Below, piece after piece: positions 17,177 through 27,900 of a stretch of DNA of 64,000 nucleotides (its first letter is position 1; each line of letters begins with the position of its first letter). Location of the stretch: positions 124,001 through 188,000 of the forward strand of contig NZ_LMOR01000004.1 in the NCBI RefSeq assembly GCF_001424225.1, given 5' to 3'. The position numbers and the translations under genes are program-made. The notes beneath the pieces are model-generated. The model had not been told where the DNA came from. It made no database searches and saw nothing but the letters and a program-made list of their open reading frames with translations. The DNA comes from Microbacterium sp. Leaf151 (GTDB taxonomy: Bacteria; Actinomycetota; Actinomycetes; Actinomycetales; Microbacteriaceae).

Positions 17177-17219
17177 GTCGGGATGACAGGATTTGAACCT
17201 GCGACCCCTTGACCCCCAG
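17177..17219. repeat. Left attachment site (tRNA-Pro 3' fragment), distal copy
   Basis: These 43 bases (starting GTCGGGATGACAGGATTTGA and ending GACCCCCAG) are identical to 30048-30090, which is the part of tRNA-Pro from the anticodon loop to the discriminator base and the first C of the tail. The sequence diverges abruptly after 17219. This copy has no 5' tRNA half and is not a gene; it marks the far end of the island. Confidence 0.92.
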
Positions 17220-17334
17220 GTGGCAGAAGTAGTGCCCATAGCCCACCTGACCGGGGTTTTTATGTTCCAGGAGCGTGCTCTGCGCGTCACGTTTTGCAGG
17301 GTTTGTAGACTGTTGGTCACCTGATTGGTCCACT

Positions 17335-20300
17335 TCACGCCAGGTCTCTCTCACCCTGCGCGATGGCCTCGCCGCCTTCACCAAGCGCAACAAGGAACTG
17401 CGAGGTCGTGAGCACCTCGTACGGGCGCGAGACCCAGTAGCCGGCTGGCGTCAGGTGGCGAGTAACGAAGCGTGTTTGAAGCACGTGAGCGCCGTGGTCC
17501 GGCAATGACTCCAGGCCGAGCTTCTTGGCTATGTCTTCAACGTAGGGCTTCAGCTCTGCCTCCTTGCGCGCGAGCTGTGTGGCGTAGCAAGGCTTGACCC
17601 TGCCTTTGTTCTCCGAGTCGCTGTAGAAGGTTCGCAGCTGGCGCGCTGTCTCTGCGAAGCCGTAAACGGAGGCGGGGTCTTTCGCCTCGATCAGCCAGAT
17701 GTTCGGATCGCCGCTACGCCCGCAAACGAGGTCTACTTCTGTCGTCAGCTCCGGGACGCCCAGACGAGCGTGGTCGCCGGGCTTCACGCGCGCGATGGTC
17801 TTGAACCCAACTTCTTGAAGCTGCCGCTCAAGTGTTCGCTCGAACGCCTTGTTCCTCCCCGATCGTCTCTCGGCAAGAGCCTTGGACACCTTGTCAGGCA
17901 CCTCGCCCGTCCAGGGAAGAACGCCCTGCGTCAAGTGATTGTTGTAGACGCTCAGGGTTGTCAGGAGATACTGCGGAGCGATCAGGATGGTGTCATCTGG
18001 ACGTCTTACAAGCGGTTGGACGAGTAAACGATGTCTGCGGGTTCGTGTTTGCCACGGCTCCCAACTGCTGGATCGCAGTATGTCTGAGGACACCGTGAGC
18101 ATTTGAAATGCGTTCCGGAGACGCAACCGCTGGTCTTCATCGAGATCACCGGCTGCTTCGAAGACCCAGCCGAGAGCCTCGTCCTCTGAGGCAAATGTGA
18201 TGCTTCTGCCGTCGTTGAATGAATCCCATTGAGCGAGCGCCATCAAGACTATGAAGAGATCGGACGTGGACGCGCCGAAGGATTCCAGCATCGCTGGGTC
18301 AACGGCGTCCTCAAGCCCTCCTGCGCCTGCCTCGTCGTCATCTAGTACCGGACCGAGGCGGATAGTGGCTGCCGCCGTGTTGAGAGACCCTCCTTCCAGC
18401 GCCCATGAATCATCGGTCACGTGCTCGTCGTCTTTGAATGTGAGCTCGAATGCAGAACTGATCTCGATGATCGTGGGAGCAACCCGGTGATGCAGCCGCT
18501 CGCTCAACGTCGTCATTGTGCGGTACGCATCTGCGGCAGCCAGGAGCGCGCTCCAGCTCTGAGCCGTAACAGGCTGTTGCCCATGAACATCCGGGTTCAG
18601 CCTCAATGCGGCTTCGACGATGATCTCGTTGCACTGCCGTAGTTCGAGCGTTTCGCTGGCGAGCTCGGCCATGCGCGCCACTGGATCCCACTCCGTGCTC
18701 AGATTCTGGGCGACGCGGGTCAGGTTTCCTTGTTCTTCCTGGAGGTAGTCATAGACACGATTGAGTTGCTCCATCCCCGTGGCGACGATCACATCGGTGT
18801 TGTGCAACGCGATTCGATCGTTGAGCTGTTCCAGAGCTGCGGGCGCGAGATGGGTTCTGACTAGCGCATTAGCTTCGATCCCACGGTACTCGCCGGGTTG
18901 TATGCCCGTCGCGTGCAAGCGACGGGCGAAGGATGCAGTTGCTGCTGACCCGTCAGATGGGCTCAGCTGCCAGGGCCTCGGCAGATGGTTGAGTTTGGTT
19001 CGCGCGGTCTTCGTCTCGAGTATCAGGAATGGTCGACAGGTGAGCCATTCGCGTCCGATCTCTTGTGCAACGCTCTCACCGACGCCGCCGTACACAAGAA
19101 GCTGTTCGAGGGCGTTGGCTGTGAGCGCATTGGCTGCGAAGGGCTTGCCGTCGGCCTCCTGCACGAACTCCTCTATGTCGAAACTCCAGAGCGCTAGGCG
19201 CGGACCACCTTCCGTTCGAGTCCGCGAAGACGCGAACTCGACTACTTCATCGCCTCGTTCAACCGTCCGAAGCCGGAGCCGGTATCCGGGAGTTCCGAGG
19301 TTTTCGTGGGCATGTCGCCATGACTCACCGATTGCGTCGAAGGCGAAGATGAGGCCTCCACAGACGTCAAACAGGAACCGATGGTCCTGGTCGTCGGCCC
19401 AGGTTGGGTCGGACCTGACGACTGCGATCGGAGGCGTGATGAGAGGCAGGGACCATCCGATGCGATTGGGGGCATGGTGGGTTCCCCGTCGATAGTCGTA
19501 TTCGCTCTCGGGACTACGAAACGATACGGACGCGACGTTGCCGGATGAGATTTCGGCCATCTCCGCGTGCCGCAGCGGCGGTAGTCCTGTTCCATGAAGC
19601 GCGATTTCTAAGCGCGAGAGAGCGATCGCGCGCTCCCACTCGGCTTCTCCTGCGTGCGCCTCGAAGTACATGTGTGTTGGGCTGATCCCGCCCTTGAAGA
19701 AGGTCTTGTCGTTCGTCCTCCATGGTTCCCAGTAGTTGATTGCTTCCCAGCCGAAGCTGGAGGGGAACTCTGGTGAACTCAAGTCGCGGACGAATCGATA
19801 CAGGTCGTCGTCTGCTGTTGCTGTCTCCGCAATCCAGGTGAGGTCTTCCAGTGCGAGGGTTGCCTGTCCATGCGCCTGCGGAGCCATTAGATGGGATGTG
19901 CCGGCGACGATGACAAGCGGTACGACGCTCGCGCCTGGGAGCAACTTGATAGTGCCGCCGCCAGCGACCTGCGCTGAGATCGGACCGTCGGATGGGCCAT
20001 GGTGCCGGACGCGGTCTGCCAGTGTGACGCACGCTGGAGACGACGGTCCTGTTCTAGGAAGATCTTCTGTGAAGAGGATCGATACCGCGATGAAGTTCGG
20101 CCCGTCGACGGGAACGATCCACTGGATTTCGTTCCCTGTCAGTGGAGGTATATCTTCGGGTGCTTTGGGGGGCGCCTCGATCAAGGCGTTCGAGAACCGC
20201 CAGAGTGCGCCGCGGATCGCATCGATGCAGGAAGCTCGGAGCGCTCGTCTGGCGTGGTTGTCGCGTTCAAGGCCATCGACAAGTTCCGTGACTGCGTGAG

Positions 20301-21126
20301 CAAGAACTTCGGGGACATATGTCGGCGGAAGCCATCGATACTGCCGGTCGGGCGTTGCAAGGCGATAACGCAAGGTTCGCCCGAAGGGGCTTGTGGGGCT
20401 TTCGTGGTTGTACTTTGCCGAGGCCGCGGGTGCGGTCATCCATTCAAGCGCAAGCAGATCCGCTTGGTCGAGTTGGAGCGATTCGAGCGGGTCAGCGGAA
20501 ACGAGCCTGCTGGCGGCGTCCAGCTCGTTGACTGGAAGGTCGATTTTGTCGCCGAGTTCGATGTCCGGAGCCGGTTTCCACTCCGGCAGCAGAGTGTTCA
20601 GGCAGTAGTCCACGTACCTGAGCGCTACTCGGACAACGTTGGCGATCCCAAACTTGTGCCGCCGCACAAGTCGATCGTCGACCGCGTCGGCAAGTCGCAG
20701 AGCCCGGGATAGGTCGGCTATCGGCCTCTCGACCAAACCGGGCACGTAGCGCAGCAGTTCGTCATCGACTCGGACAGTAGCGACATTGGTGGGGTCGGTC
20801 GAGATGTAGTCCTCGTGCATGACACCGATGCCCTTGGACTCAGCCGCCGTGTTAACTAACTCCTGTACATCGGGGAGAGGCTCTCTCGAACTCTCGTTGG
20901 TATTGGAGCTCGCGCGAAGGCTGGCGGCGAGCGCTACGCCTGTCGATGTGGCGCGGTGCCGCGCGGCCGGGGACGAGGCCACTGCGAACAATGTGGCCCA
21001 CAGCGGGTCAGGATTGAACTGACCGTAGGCTTGCGCAAGCTTGTCGAGTCTGGGCGCCGAAGGCTTGGTATGAGCGCGCTTCGGTTTTCTCGCCTTGCTG
21101 CGGCCCACGTTAGCCCCCAAGCCCAC
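17335..21126 (-). CDS. Large protein with C-terminal PD-(D/E)xK nuclease domain
   Basis: Third gene of the island operon, 1263 aa. Residues 1-1085 match no family I know; they include LDKLAQAYGQFNPDPLWATL near the N-terminus. Residues ~1085-1200 look like a restriction-endonuclease fold: helix KAFERTLERQLQEVGF, then TEVDLVCGR (E1130, D1132) and IWLIEAKDP (E1147, K1149), i.e. the D...ExK catalytic set. A ~60-residue tail follows. The start is GTG 21126; an in-frame TGA lies 48 bp upstream, no good ribosome-binding site is visible, and GTG 21108 is an alternative. It begins 155 bp after the helper gene's stop. Nuclease activity is inferred from the motif; whether it cuts invader or host DNA is unknown. 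Confidence 0.75.
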   Translation of the reverse strand: MGLGANVGRSKARKPKRAHTKPSAPRLDKLAQAYGQFNPDPLWATLFAVASSPAARHRATSTGVALAASLRASSNTNESSREPLPDVQELVNTAAESKGIGVMHEDYISTDPTNVATVRVDDELLRYVPGLVERPIADLSRALRLADAVDDRLVRRHKFGIANVVRVALRYVDYCLNTLLPEWKPAPDIELGDKIDLPVNELDAASRLVSADPLESLQLDQADLLALEWMTAPAASAKYNHESPTSPFGRTLRYRLATPDRQYRWLPPTYVPEVLAHAVTELVDGLERDNHARRALRASCIDAIRGALWRFSNALIEAPPKAPEDIPPLTGNEIQWIVPVDGPNFIAVSILFTEDLPRTGPSSPACVTLADRVRHHGPSDGPISAQVAGGGTIKLLPGASVVPLVIVAGTSHLMAPQAHGQATLALEDLTWIAETATADDDLYRFVRDLSSPEFPSSFGWEAINYWEPWRTNDKTFFKGGISPTHMYFEAHAGEAEWERAIALSRLEIALHGTGLPPLRHAEMAEISSGNVASVSFRSPESEYDYRRGTHHAPNRIGWSLPLITPPIAVVRSDPTWADDQDHRFLFDVCGGLIFAFDAIGESWRHAHENLGTPGYRLRLRTVERGDEVVEFASSRTRTEGGPRLALWSFDIEEFVQEADGKPFAANALTANALEQLLVYGGVGESVAQEIGREWLTCRPFLILETKTARTKLNHLPRPWQLSPSDGSAATASFARRLHATGIQPGEYRGIEANALVRTHLAPAALEQLNDRIALHNTDVIVATGMEQLNRVYDYLQEEQGNLTRVAQNLSTEWDPVARMAELASETLELRQCNEIIVEAALRLNPDVHGQQPVTAQSWSALLAAADAYRTMTTLSERLHHRVAPTIIEISSAFELTFKDDEHVTDDSWALEGGSLNTAAATIRLGPVLDDDEAGAGGLEDAVDPAMLESFGASTSDLFIVLMALAQWDSFNDGRSITFASEDEALGWVFEAAGDLDEDQRLRLRNAFQMLTVSSDILRSSSWEPWQTRTRRHRLLVQPLVRRPDDTILIAPQYLLTTLSVYNNHLTQGVLPWTGEVPDKVSKALAERRSGRNKAFERTLERQLQEVGFKTIARVKPGDHARLGVPELTTEVDLVCGRSGDPNIWLIEAKDPASVYGFAETARQLRTFYSDSENKGRVKPCYATQLARKEAELKPYVEDIAKKLGLESLPDHGAHVLQTRFVTRHLTPAGYWVSRPYEVLTTSQFLVALGEGGEAIAQGERDLA

Positions 21127-21281
21127 ATCGAAGATGCAGCGCTCTGTCGCGTTCGCGTTGCTGCGGCCGAATCAGGCGCCCGGACGCCGGTCTATCGGGT
21201 CCTGCTCCGCCAATCTTCAACGACGAGAACGGATATCCAATGAGCGTCCACGACATGCTGGCAGTACCGGTGCCGGAAAGG

Positions 21282-21986
21282 TCAGCCACGACTCTCGCCC
21301 GGAAAATCTGAACCCTCAGCTTCAAGTGCGGTGACGAGGGTCGACACCACCGATGACAGCGCTGTTGCTCTCCTTATGACCTCGCTGTTCCAGTTCGGAC
21401 TCTCGGCATCGTCTTCGCTGCCGTTGTCGGCGAAGCGAATGCGACGGAGTGTCCGCAGCGCCCCATCTCCGATCTTCTCCGCGTGCTTGGTCCAAGCCGC
21501 GCCATCTTCCTCGGCAAGTGCAGCCGCGCGGCCAATCAGCCCATGGACGAGATCGCCGGCGAGTCGATCGATGAGCAGTGCGGCTTTCAGCGTGGTGTTT
21601 GTCTCGGTCTCCTCGGTGCTTGGCTCGGCATCAGCGGCGAATGCGCCGAAGTATGCCCACGGTCTTCGGCCGGGTGCCAGCCTTTCGATTGCCGCCTCCA
21701 CCTCGTCCACTTCAGCGAGAGGCAACCGGCCGCCGGGCAGCTGACGACGGAGCGACCAGAGGTGGAGGATTAGGTCGGCGACCTCAGCCTCGGCGATGCC
21801 TCTCTCAGATCCAGTCCTCTGTTCAAGGCTGGTCATGCGCTCCGCAAGATAGTGAGCTACCCAGCGTCCGAGCGTGTCGGTCTGTTCCAGCTCAGCCGCC
21901 AGCAGCTTACCTAGTTCCAACACTGCCGATGAAGTCGTTCCATCCTGTTCCTGGTTGGTAGGAGAAGACTCGGAAGTCGTTGTCAT
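21282..21986 (-). CDS. Small helical helper protein of the island operon
   Basis: This 234-aa protein starts at ATG 21986, eight bases after a near-perfect Shine-Dalgarno AAGGAGGTGA (21995-22004), the strongest in the island. The start lies 80 bp inside the end of the 2064-aa gene in another frame, so the genes are overlapping and likely coupled. An upstream in-frame ATG (22007) overlaps the Shine-Dalgarno and is rejected. The sequence is almost wholly helical: a Ser/Thr-rich N-terminus, then LGKLLAAELEQTDTLGRWVA followed by HYLAERM, then VADLILHLWSLRRQLPGG, and a C-terminal helix pair. No catalytic motif is visible. It may be a scaffold or inhibitor joining the two large proteins; that is inference. 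Confidence 0.75.
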   Translation of the reverse strand: MTTTSESSPTNQEQDGTTSSAVLELGKLLAAELEQTDTLGRWVAHYLAERMTSLEQRTGSERGIAEAEVADLILHLWSLRRQLPGGRLPLAEVDEVEAAIERLAPGRRPWAYFGAFAADAEPSTEETETNTTLKAALLIDRLAGDLVHGLIGRAAALAEEDGAAWTKHAEKIGDGALRTLRRIRFADNGSEDDAESPNWNSEVIRRATALSSVVSTLVTALEAEGSDFPGESRG

Positions 21987-24900
21987 GATCGGCGTCACCT
22001 CCTTCATTGTCGTCGTCTGAGATGCCGGCGTAGCGAGCGCGACGATCTTCGCGCCTCACTCGTACTTCCACGATGAGCGCGGCATCGAGGCGTCCCAGCA
22101 TCTGGTTGAGCGCTTCGGTCGTGATTCGGAGCCGGTTGCCTGATGGGCCGTGTGGTTCACGGCCGACGCTAATCTCCGCCCAGGTTTCAGACGCCAAGAC
22201 GGCGTCCCCGTTCTCGCTCTCCCAGCGGAGGCCACCGTCCACGGATGTGATGCTGAGTGTCTCCACAATGTCCGCGGAAGGGCGAGGGAGCTCGGGCGTG
22301 AGTTCGGTGGCGAGGGGGTCCAGTCGATCAATGCCGCCTTCAGAATTCGGCGTTGACACCCAGCCGTGAAGGTGGAACGGAGGTGAAGAGAATTGGAAGT
22401 CCTCGTCGTCGAGGTCAGCTGATGGGATTCGGAAGCTCCAGTAACCGTCAGCAGTTTGCAGGGCACGCACAAGCGCCCCGGCGGCCTCCGGGTTGACTAG
22501 AGCTGTCGCGACGTTGATGCTTAGGGATCGGTCGTATTCGGTGACAGACGCCGATTGCCAGACCGTTACCCATCCGTCCGCGGGTTTGAGGGCGGCCAGG
22601 AATTCGGATTCGTGAACTTGGTTTCTTCCTCGTGGGCCGACGGTAGCCAATGGACCAGGGACCGAGCTTCGCTGATCTGTAATCCATCGCCCGTCGTGGC
22701 GTGCGATGTCGAAGTCGGCGAGCCATTCTAGGACGTCCAGCTGTTCCGCGTCGGGGTCGCGGTAAGGAGTCGCGGTCCGCATCAGTCTTCCGGCGATGGT
22801 GAGGGCCGCGTGACGTTCTAGGTAGTAGTCGAGGTCCTCAGCTTTGGGGATCTCCCACTTGTACCCATAAGTTTCGCCGTCCTGGTAAACAACTGCCGTC
22901 CGTCTCGGGTCCTCTAGACGATCGCCGTCGGCTCGCCATCCCCATTCGTCGAGGATGAGAGCGCTAGCCGCATCGAGCACTTCTTGGTGTGTGATGACGA
23001 GTGCTTTCGTCAGTTTGCCGAGGACGTACTCGTCGAAGTCGGAATGGAATCGATGCTCACCTTGCGGCGCGCCTTTCATCATTGGACTGGGGTGAGTGGG
23101 GCGATGCCAGCTTTTGAGGACCACGGGCTCTGCAAGCTTGGCGTTCCAGTCGGTCCCAATAGGACGATCAATCGGTGTGGAGGTCAGTCGTGCAATTGAT
23201 GAGCAGTGCCTTTGAATCACGGCGTGGTCCGGATAGCGGTCGCTTAGTTCGATTACTGCGGACATGAGCGCGTCGATGGCAGAGGGATCGTCGCGTGCTA
23301 TTCGCTTGACAGCGACTAGGAACCACTCTGCCGCGCTCATCTCGTAGTAGAGGAATCGTTCATCGGCGTACCCAGCTGCGTCGCCCCGTACGACGGCCGA
23401 GTTGAGCGCATTGATCACATCGCTCGCGCCGAGCTCGATGGCAGTGCGCACTGCGTGTGCGGCCTGCCAACGAACTGCTGAGCGCGGGTCGCCCAGCGCG
23501 GCCCAGAGGAAGTTGGCTACAGCGATATCGATTGGGTCCGCTGGCGTCTTCTCGATGACTGTTCTGGGACCAATTCCCAGTTCTCCCTCGAAGGCGGTGA
23601 GCGCTTCGCCGAGTACGCGGGCAGCAGTGGAAGGGTCGAGGACTGCTGAGGCTCCAGCTGCGAGCATGTAGCAGTGGTCGGCGTCGGTCAACGCTTGCTC
23701 AAGATTCAGGTGGTCGAGGGCGCGTTGGAGGAGATCGGTCGTGCGCACCTCCAAGAGGTCGGCCGCCGCAGGCAGGTCAAAGCTCATCCAGTTGTGGTGA
23801 AGCAGACGGGCGCCATGTCGATCGACGTAGGTGCTGACTGCCTTCTTCAGCGAGTCGACGAACGATTGAGCGGTTCGAGGACGCGCGAGGGCCGCGTTCA
23901 AGAGTTTGGCTAGCTCGTAATCGTTGAGGGCGTCAGAGCTCAATGCGGCGTCCAGGATCGGACCCCACTGAAGCACGGGACGCGTAAAGACCTCTGCGAT
24001 GAAGAGGCTGTCACTGTACGAATGAGCCTCTTGCTGAAGTCGGACCGCCGCGTCCACGCCGCTTGTCTGAGTGAGGTCGAGTGCCGCGATCTGCGCCTTG
24101 CATTCCTCCAGCTGAGCGGCCCGTTCTGCTTCTTCGTCTGGTGTGAGGTCGAAGGTGGTTCTCCGAAACTCGTCAGGGTCATTGGCACGTGGGGGGTCAG
24201 GAAGTGAGGTTTGCGTGAGCTCGGCGTCGAGGGAGCGTCCAAGTCGGTTTGCGAGATTGTTCGCAGTAGACAGGGTTCTTGCGTTGAGGCCGCCGGATGC
24301 GTCAAGTTTGCGGAGCGCGGCGTTTAGATCAAGGTTGGTTGAGAAGGGTGCCAAAACTGTCGTGAGGTCTGGTCGTCCCGCGAACAGGGCATCATCCCCT
24401 TCGACAAGTCCCCTGAACTGCCAGTCGAGCGTCCCGAACCGGCGATCCCGCCACTGCCCGAGGACTCGGAGAACGTTGGTGCCCGAGACAAGCGCGAGCG
24501 CAGCGACAAGCTGGTGCTGGTTGAATCCGTCGTACACAATCGGTTCGACGGCCTCGCCGAGATGAGCGACACGCTCGGCGAGGGTGATCGCTTCCAGAGG
24601 ATCGATGCCAGCAGCTGCCCGTGTGAGGGCGACTATTGCATCCCATCGATGAAGCGCGTCATCGCCCACTCCGGTAGCAGCTTTGACAGCTTGGTCGAAG
24701 TAGCTTTCAGCTTCGGCCGGGCTGAAGCGGTGCAGTCCCCGAGCTATGCGCACTAGCATGTCGGCCTTGCTGTCGGCCCCTTCAGCGGTATTGGTCAGAG
24801 CATGCCGCGCCGCGTTGGAGAGCTCGAGGACCGCCGCCGCGAAACGGGCGTCGCCACGCAAACCCAGGATCAGGTCGAGCGCACCGGCAATCGGAGCATC

Positions 24901-27900
24901 AGCAGCGATCGTCTGAATCGCTTGATTGCAAGCGGCTGTGACTGCTTCTTCCTCGGAGACCGCGCCGAGTAAAGGCAAGACCTGCCGAGCGATTCGATTG
25001 GACATCGACCAGAGATCATCTTGTGAGTGGCGTTTGGGGTAGCTCGCGATCACTGCTGCTGCGGCTTGCGGGTCGAGGTCGCCGCGAGCGTACTTTACCC
25101 AGGCACTGAGCCAGCTGAGCGCGGGCCGCAGATGGCGATTGAGGTCCTCGTCATTGGACTTCGCGGGATCATACTTGCCACGCTTCTCTTGAGCTTCAAC
25201 AGGCCGGTAGTGACCGACATCGAGTGCCTCCCCCATGAGTTCCGCGCGCAACGCAACCGCGAAGAGGAGGCCCGATCGACCTGGACCATGCCTGTCACCA
25301 AGCCCAACGGGCAGCGAAGTTGGTAGGCATCCGGCAAGCCGTTCCGCGGCTACTGTTACGTCGACGATCGAGTGACGCACCGCAAGTGCGCAAAGCCATG
25401 AGGCGCCACGGAACGCGGTATCTTCCGCATTCCGGTGGTCGTAGTCGTCGGCGAGGAGGCGAGAACGGAATCGCTTCAGTTTTGTCCACACATCGCTGAC
25501 GACATCCGCATCCATGGTCATGCCAACGCGCTGCATCTCGCCGAGAACGCCAAGCAGTAGCCCGGGATGGGTGGAACTCGCAATCAACTCCGAAACGTCC
25601 TCGTCACTGGCAGATGAAATGAGCATCCGAGCAAGCGCTGCGCTCGATTCCAGGACAAAGCGAGCTGGACGCCAACCTGCGAGGTATCGGGTAGCCGGAT
25701 CTGGCCCGTCAGTTCGCAGGACCGCCAATGCGATGTGTGCCACGTGTTCTGGAGTGACGTTCTCGTCTCGCGAGTACCGTTCCCTCGGGGCGCGTACCCA
25801 GGCGGCGATAGCTGACGCTGCTTGCCGCGCTCTGCTCCTGGCTGTACTCGCACCTCCAGTAGTGTGCGCAAGCAACGCTGCCTCGGAGCCTAGTGTCGAA
25901 CCCGGCCAGCTCTCTGGCAGTTCTCGCGACGCAATTAGTTCACCGAGCACTCGAGAGTCGATCCGTGAACCGGCTAGGTCAGGGTTGTCTCTGATGATCG
26001 TGAATTGGCGGGCCTTTCCTGCGCGTCCGGCGCCAGCGCGCATGGCGAGCTGGACGATCGAATCCGGACGGCGTAGCTGGACAGCGGCACGAAGACCAAA
26101 CTCCACCCGGAGGTGCTCGACTTGGGTACGCTCGATGTCACTCGTTGACGGCAAAGCATCGTCCGTGGCGACAAGGGCAAGGAGTTCGTCATGGAGATTC
26201 GCACTCCAGAGAACCTCCGGCAGGGACGACGCGGCGTAAGCAGACGATCCGCTAAGCGCTCGTAATTGCGCCGCGGCCTGGGCCGCGACCTCCTGTGTTG
26301 CAGGGTGCCGCTTCCGGAAGTACGTTTCGGTCGGCTCGTCGAGGAACTGGACACTTTGCCCATCCAAGATCAGGCCTCTACCAAGGTCTGATATGAAACT
26401 ACGCACACCCGCGGCCTGCGTGCCAGCAAGTTCCGCAAGCACGTCCAACGGAACACTCGGACGCAAGAGCGTAAGGAGTTGTGCCGCACGTTCGAGTTCT
26501 ACTCGCGATCTACCGGCGTTGTTGAAAGCGTTGGCGACCTGCTCTTGCATGAGAGAGTCAAGCGCAGATGTGGCGCTCGCAATGCCCGTGACTCGACCAA
26601 GAGCATCATGAATCGTCGCGGTTTCAAACAACACCGTTGACACGACTCGCGGATTACCCGCAGTTCGATCATAAATCTCTGAAACGTCCAGATTGGTCGC
26701 CGACGGGTGGGAGCTTGAAACAACTTTCGCCGTCTCTTCGGGAGTAAAGGCCGGCAATTCGAACGAAGCCATGCCAACCGGAGCCTCCAGGCGATCGAGA
26801 CGCTCTGGTCGACAGGTGAGCACGATGCGGACATTCGAGGGAATATCGGCTTGCAGCCTGAGGAGGTCGCGCACAAACGGTCTGGAATCTGCGTTGTCCT
26901 CGGCTGCGATCACAGCATTGTCGGCCGCGTCCACGACGATGACCAACTGGCGATTTCCGCTCTGCATGAGCATCTCGCTTGCCTGATCGAGCCGACGAAC
27001 GAAAGCCTTGGTGTACTCCTCGGGCGCGAGATTCCCGGCATGAACGATCGGAAAGCACAGTCCCAGGCCGGCCATCTCAGTCGCAAGTTGAACGAGCCCG
27101 TCCCTGTGACGATGTCTCGGGTGAGCCGGATTCCGATAATTGCCGTTCCCGAAGCAGTCGTAGATGATGACGTCGGCACGATCAGATACGAGGTCTGGCA
27201 GCGCCCGAGCGAACGTGCTCTTACCTACGCCGCCCTCCGCAGTAACGATTATCGATCCAGTGGCTTCGAGAATCCGGTCCGCGAGATCCCTGTAAGCATC
27301 TCGCGCGATGAAAGGTGCGTCGTCGAGCAGGCACGGCGCCGGAGCAAGCTCATCCTCTCGGCACCCAAACGCGGTGAGGACATCTGCCCTCAGGATTGGG
27401 CCGTCCGACTCGGTGCTCGCTCGCGAAGCGACAAGGTCAACAAGAGAGGCAGACACGCGAAGGTCAGCGTCGGCAGTGAGGCCGCCAACCTCTCGATCAA
27501 GCCCACGCCGGAGAGCTGTAATTCCAGGCTCTGCGCCTCGAAGGTCGAGCCGCGAACAGAGGGACGCCGCCGCAGCGACGGTGAGTTGCGCAGCATCCTT
27601 CAGCTTGGCGGCCGGCGATCCTTCTGCGGGCGACTGACCAGTCGCCAGATCGCGCACGGCAATGATCGCTTCTAGGGCGATCGGCTTGTTCGTGACGATA
27701 GAGAAACGAATGGTGGCATGGGGGTGCTGCGTATGTAGCGCATCGTCAAGCTGAGCGAACTTGCTGAAGACCTTGCCGACCTCTCCCAAAGTGAGATTTT
27801 CGTCAGAGTGCAGCGTCGAGTGCTTGAATTGGCGCACTTCCAGCGATGTGAAGTTCTCCTCTGGGGGGCCGTAAAACTCGGTAAGGTCTATGACTTCGGA

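Larger units (their letters stand above)
17021..17334. other. Gene-free stretch containing the left island boundary
   Basis: There is no coding region between the acyltransferase stop and the 3' end of the island's 1263-aa gene. The stretch holds the displaced tRNA-Pro terminator, the 43-bp tRNA fragment (left attachment site), a short inverted repeat CAGGTGG...CCACCTG (17217-17251), and one TGGTCCACTTC site at 17326-17336. Confidence 0.7.

Noticed and set aside
17177..17219. A second tRNA-Pro gene
   Set aside because: Only the 3' half (anticodon loop to acceptor) is present; the D arm and 5' acceptor strand are missing.
21282..22007. Start of the helper gene at ATG 22007
   Set aside because: That codon overlaps the AAGGAGGTGA Shine-Dalgarno that is correctly spaced for ATG 21986.
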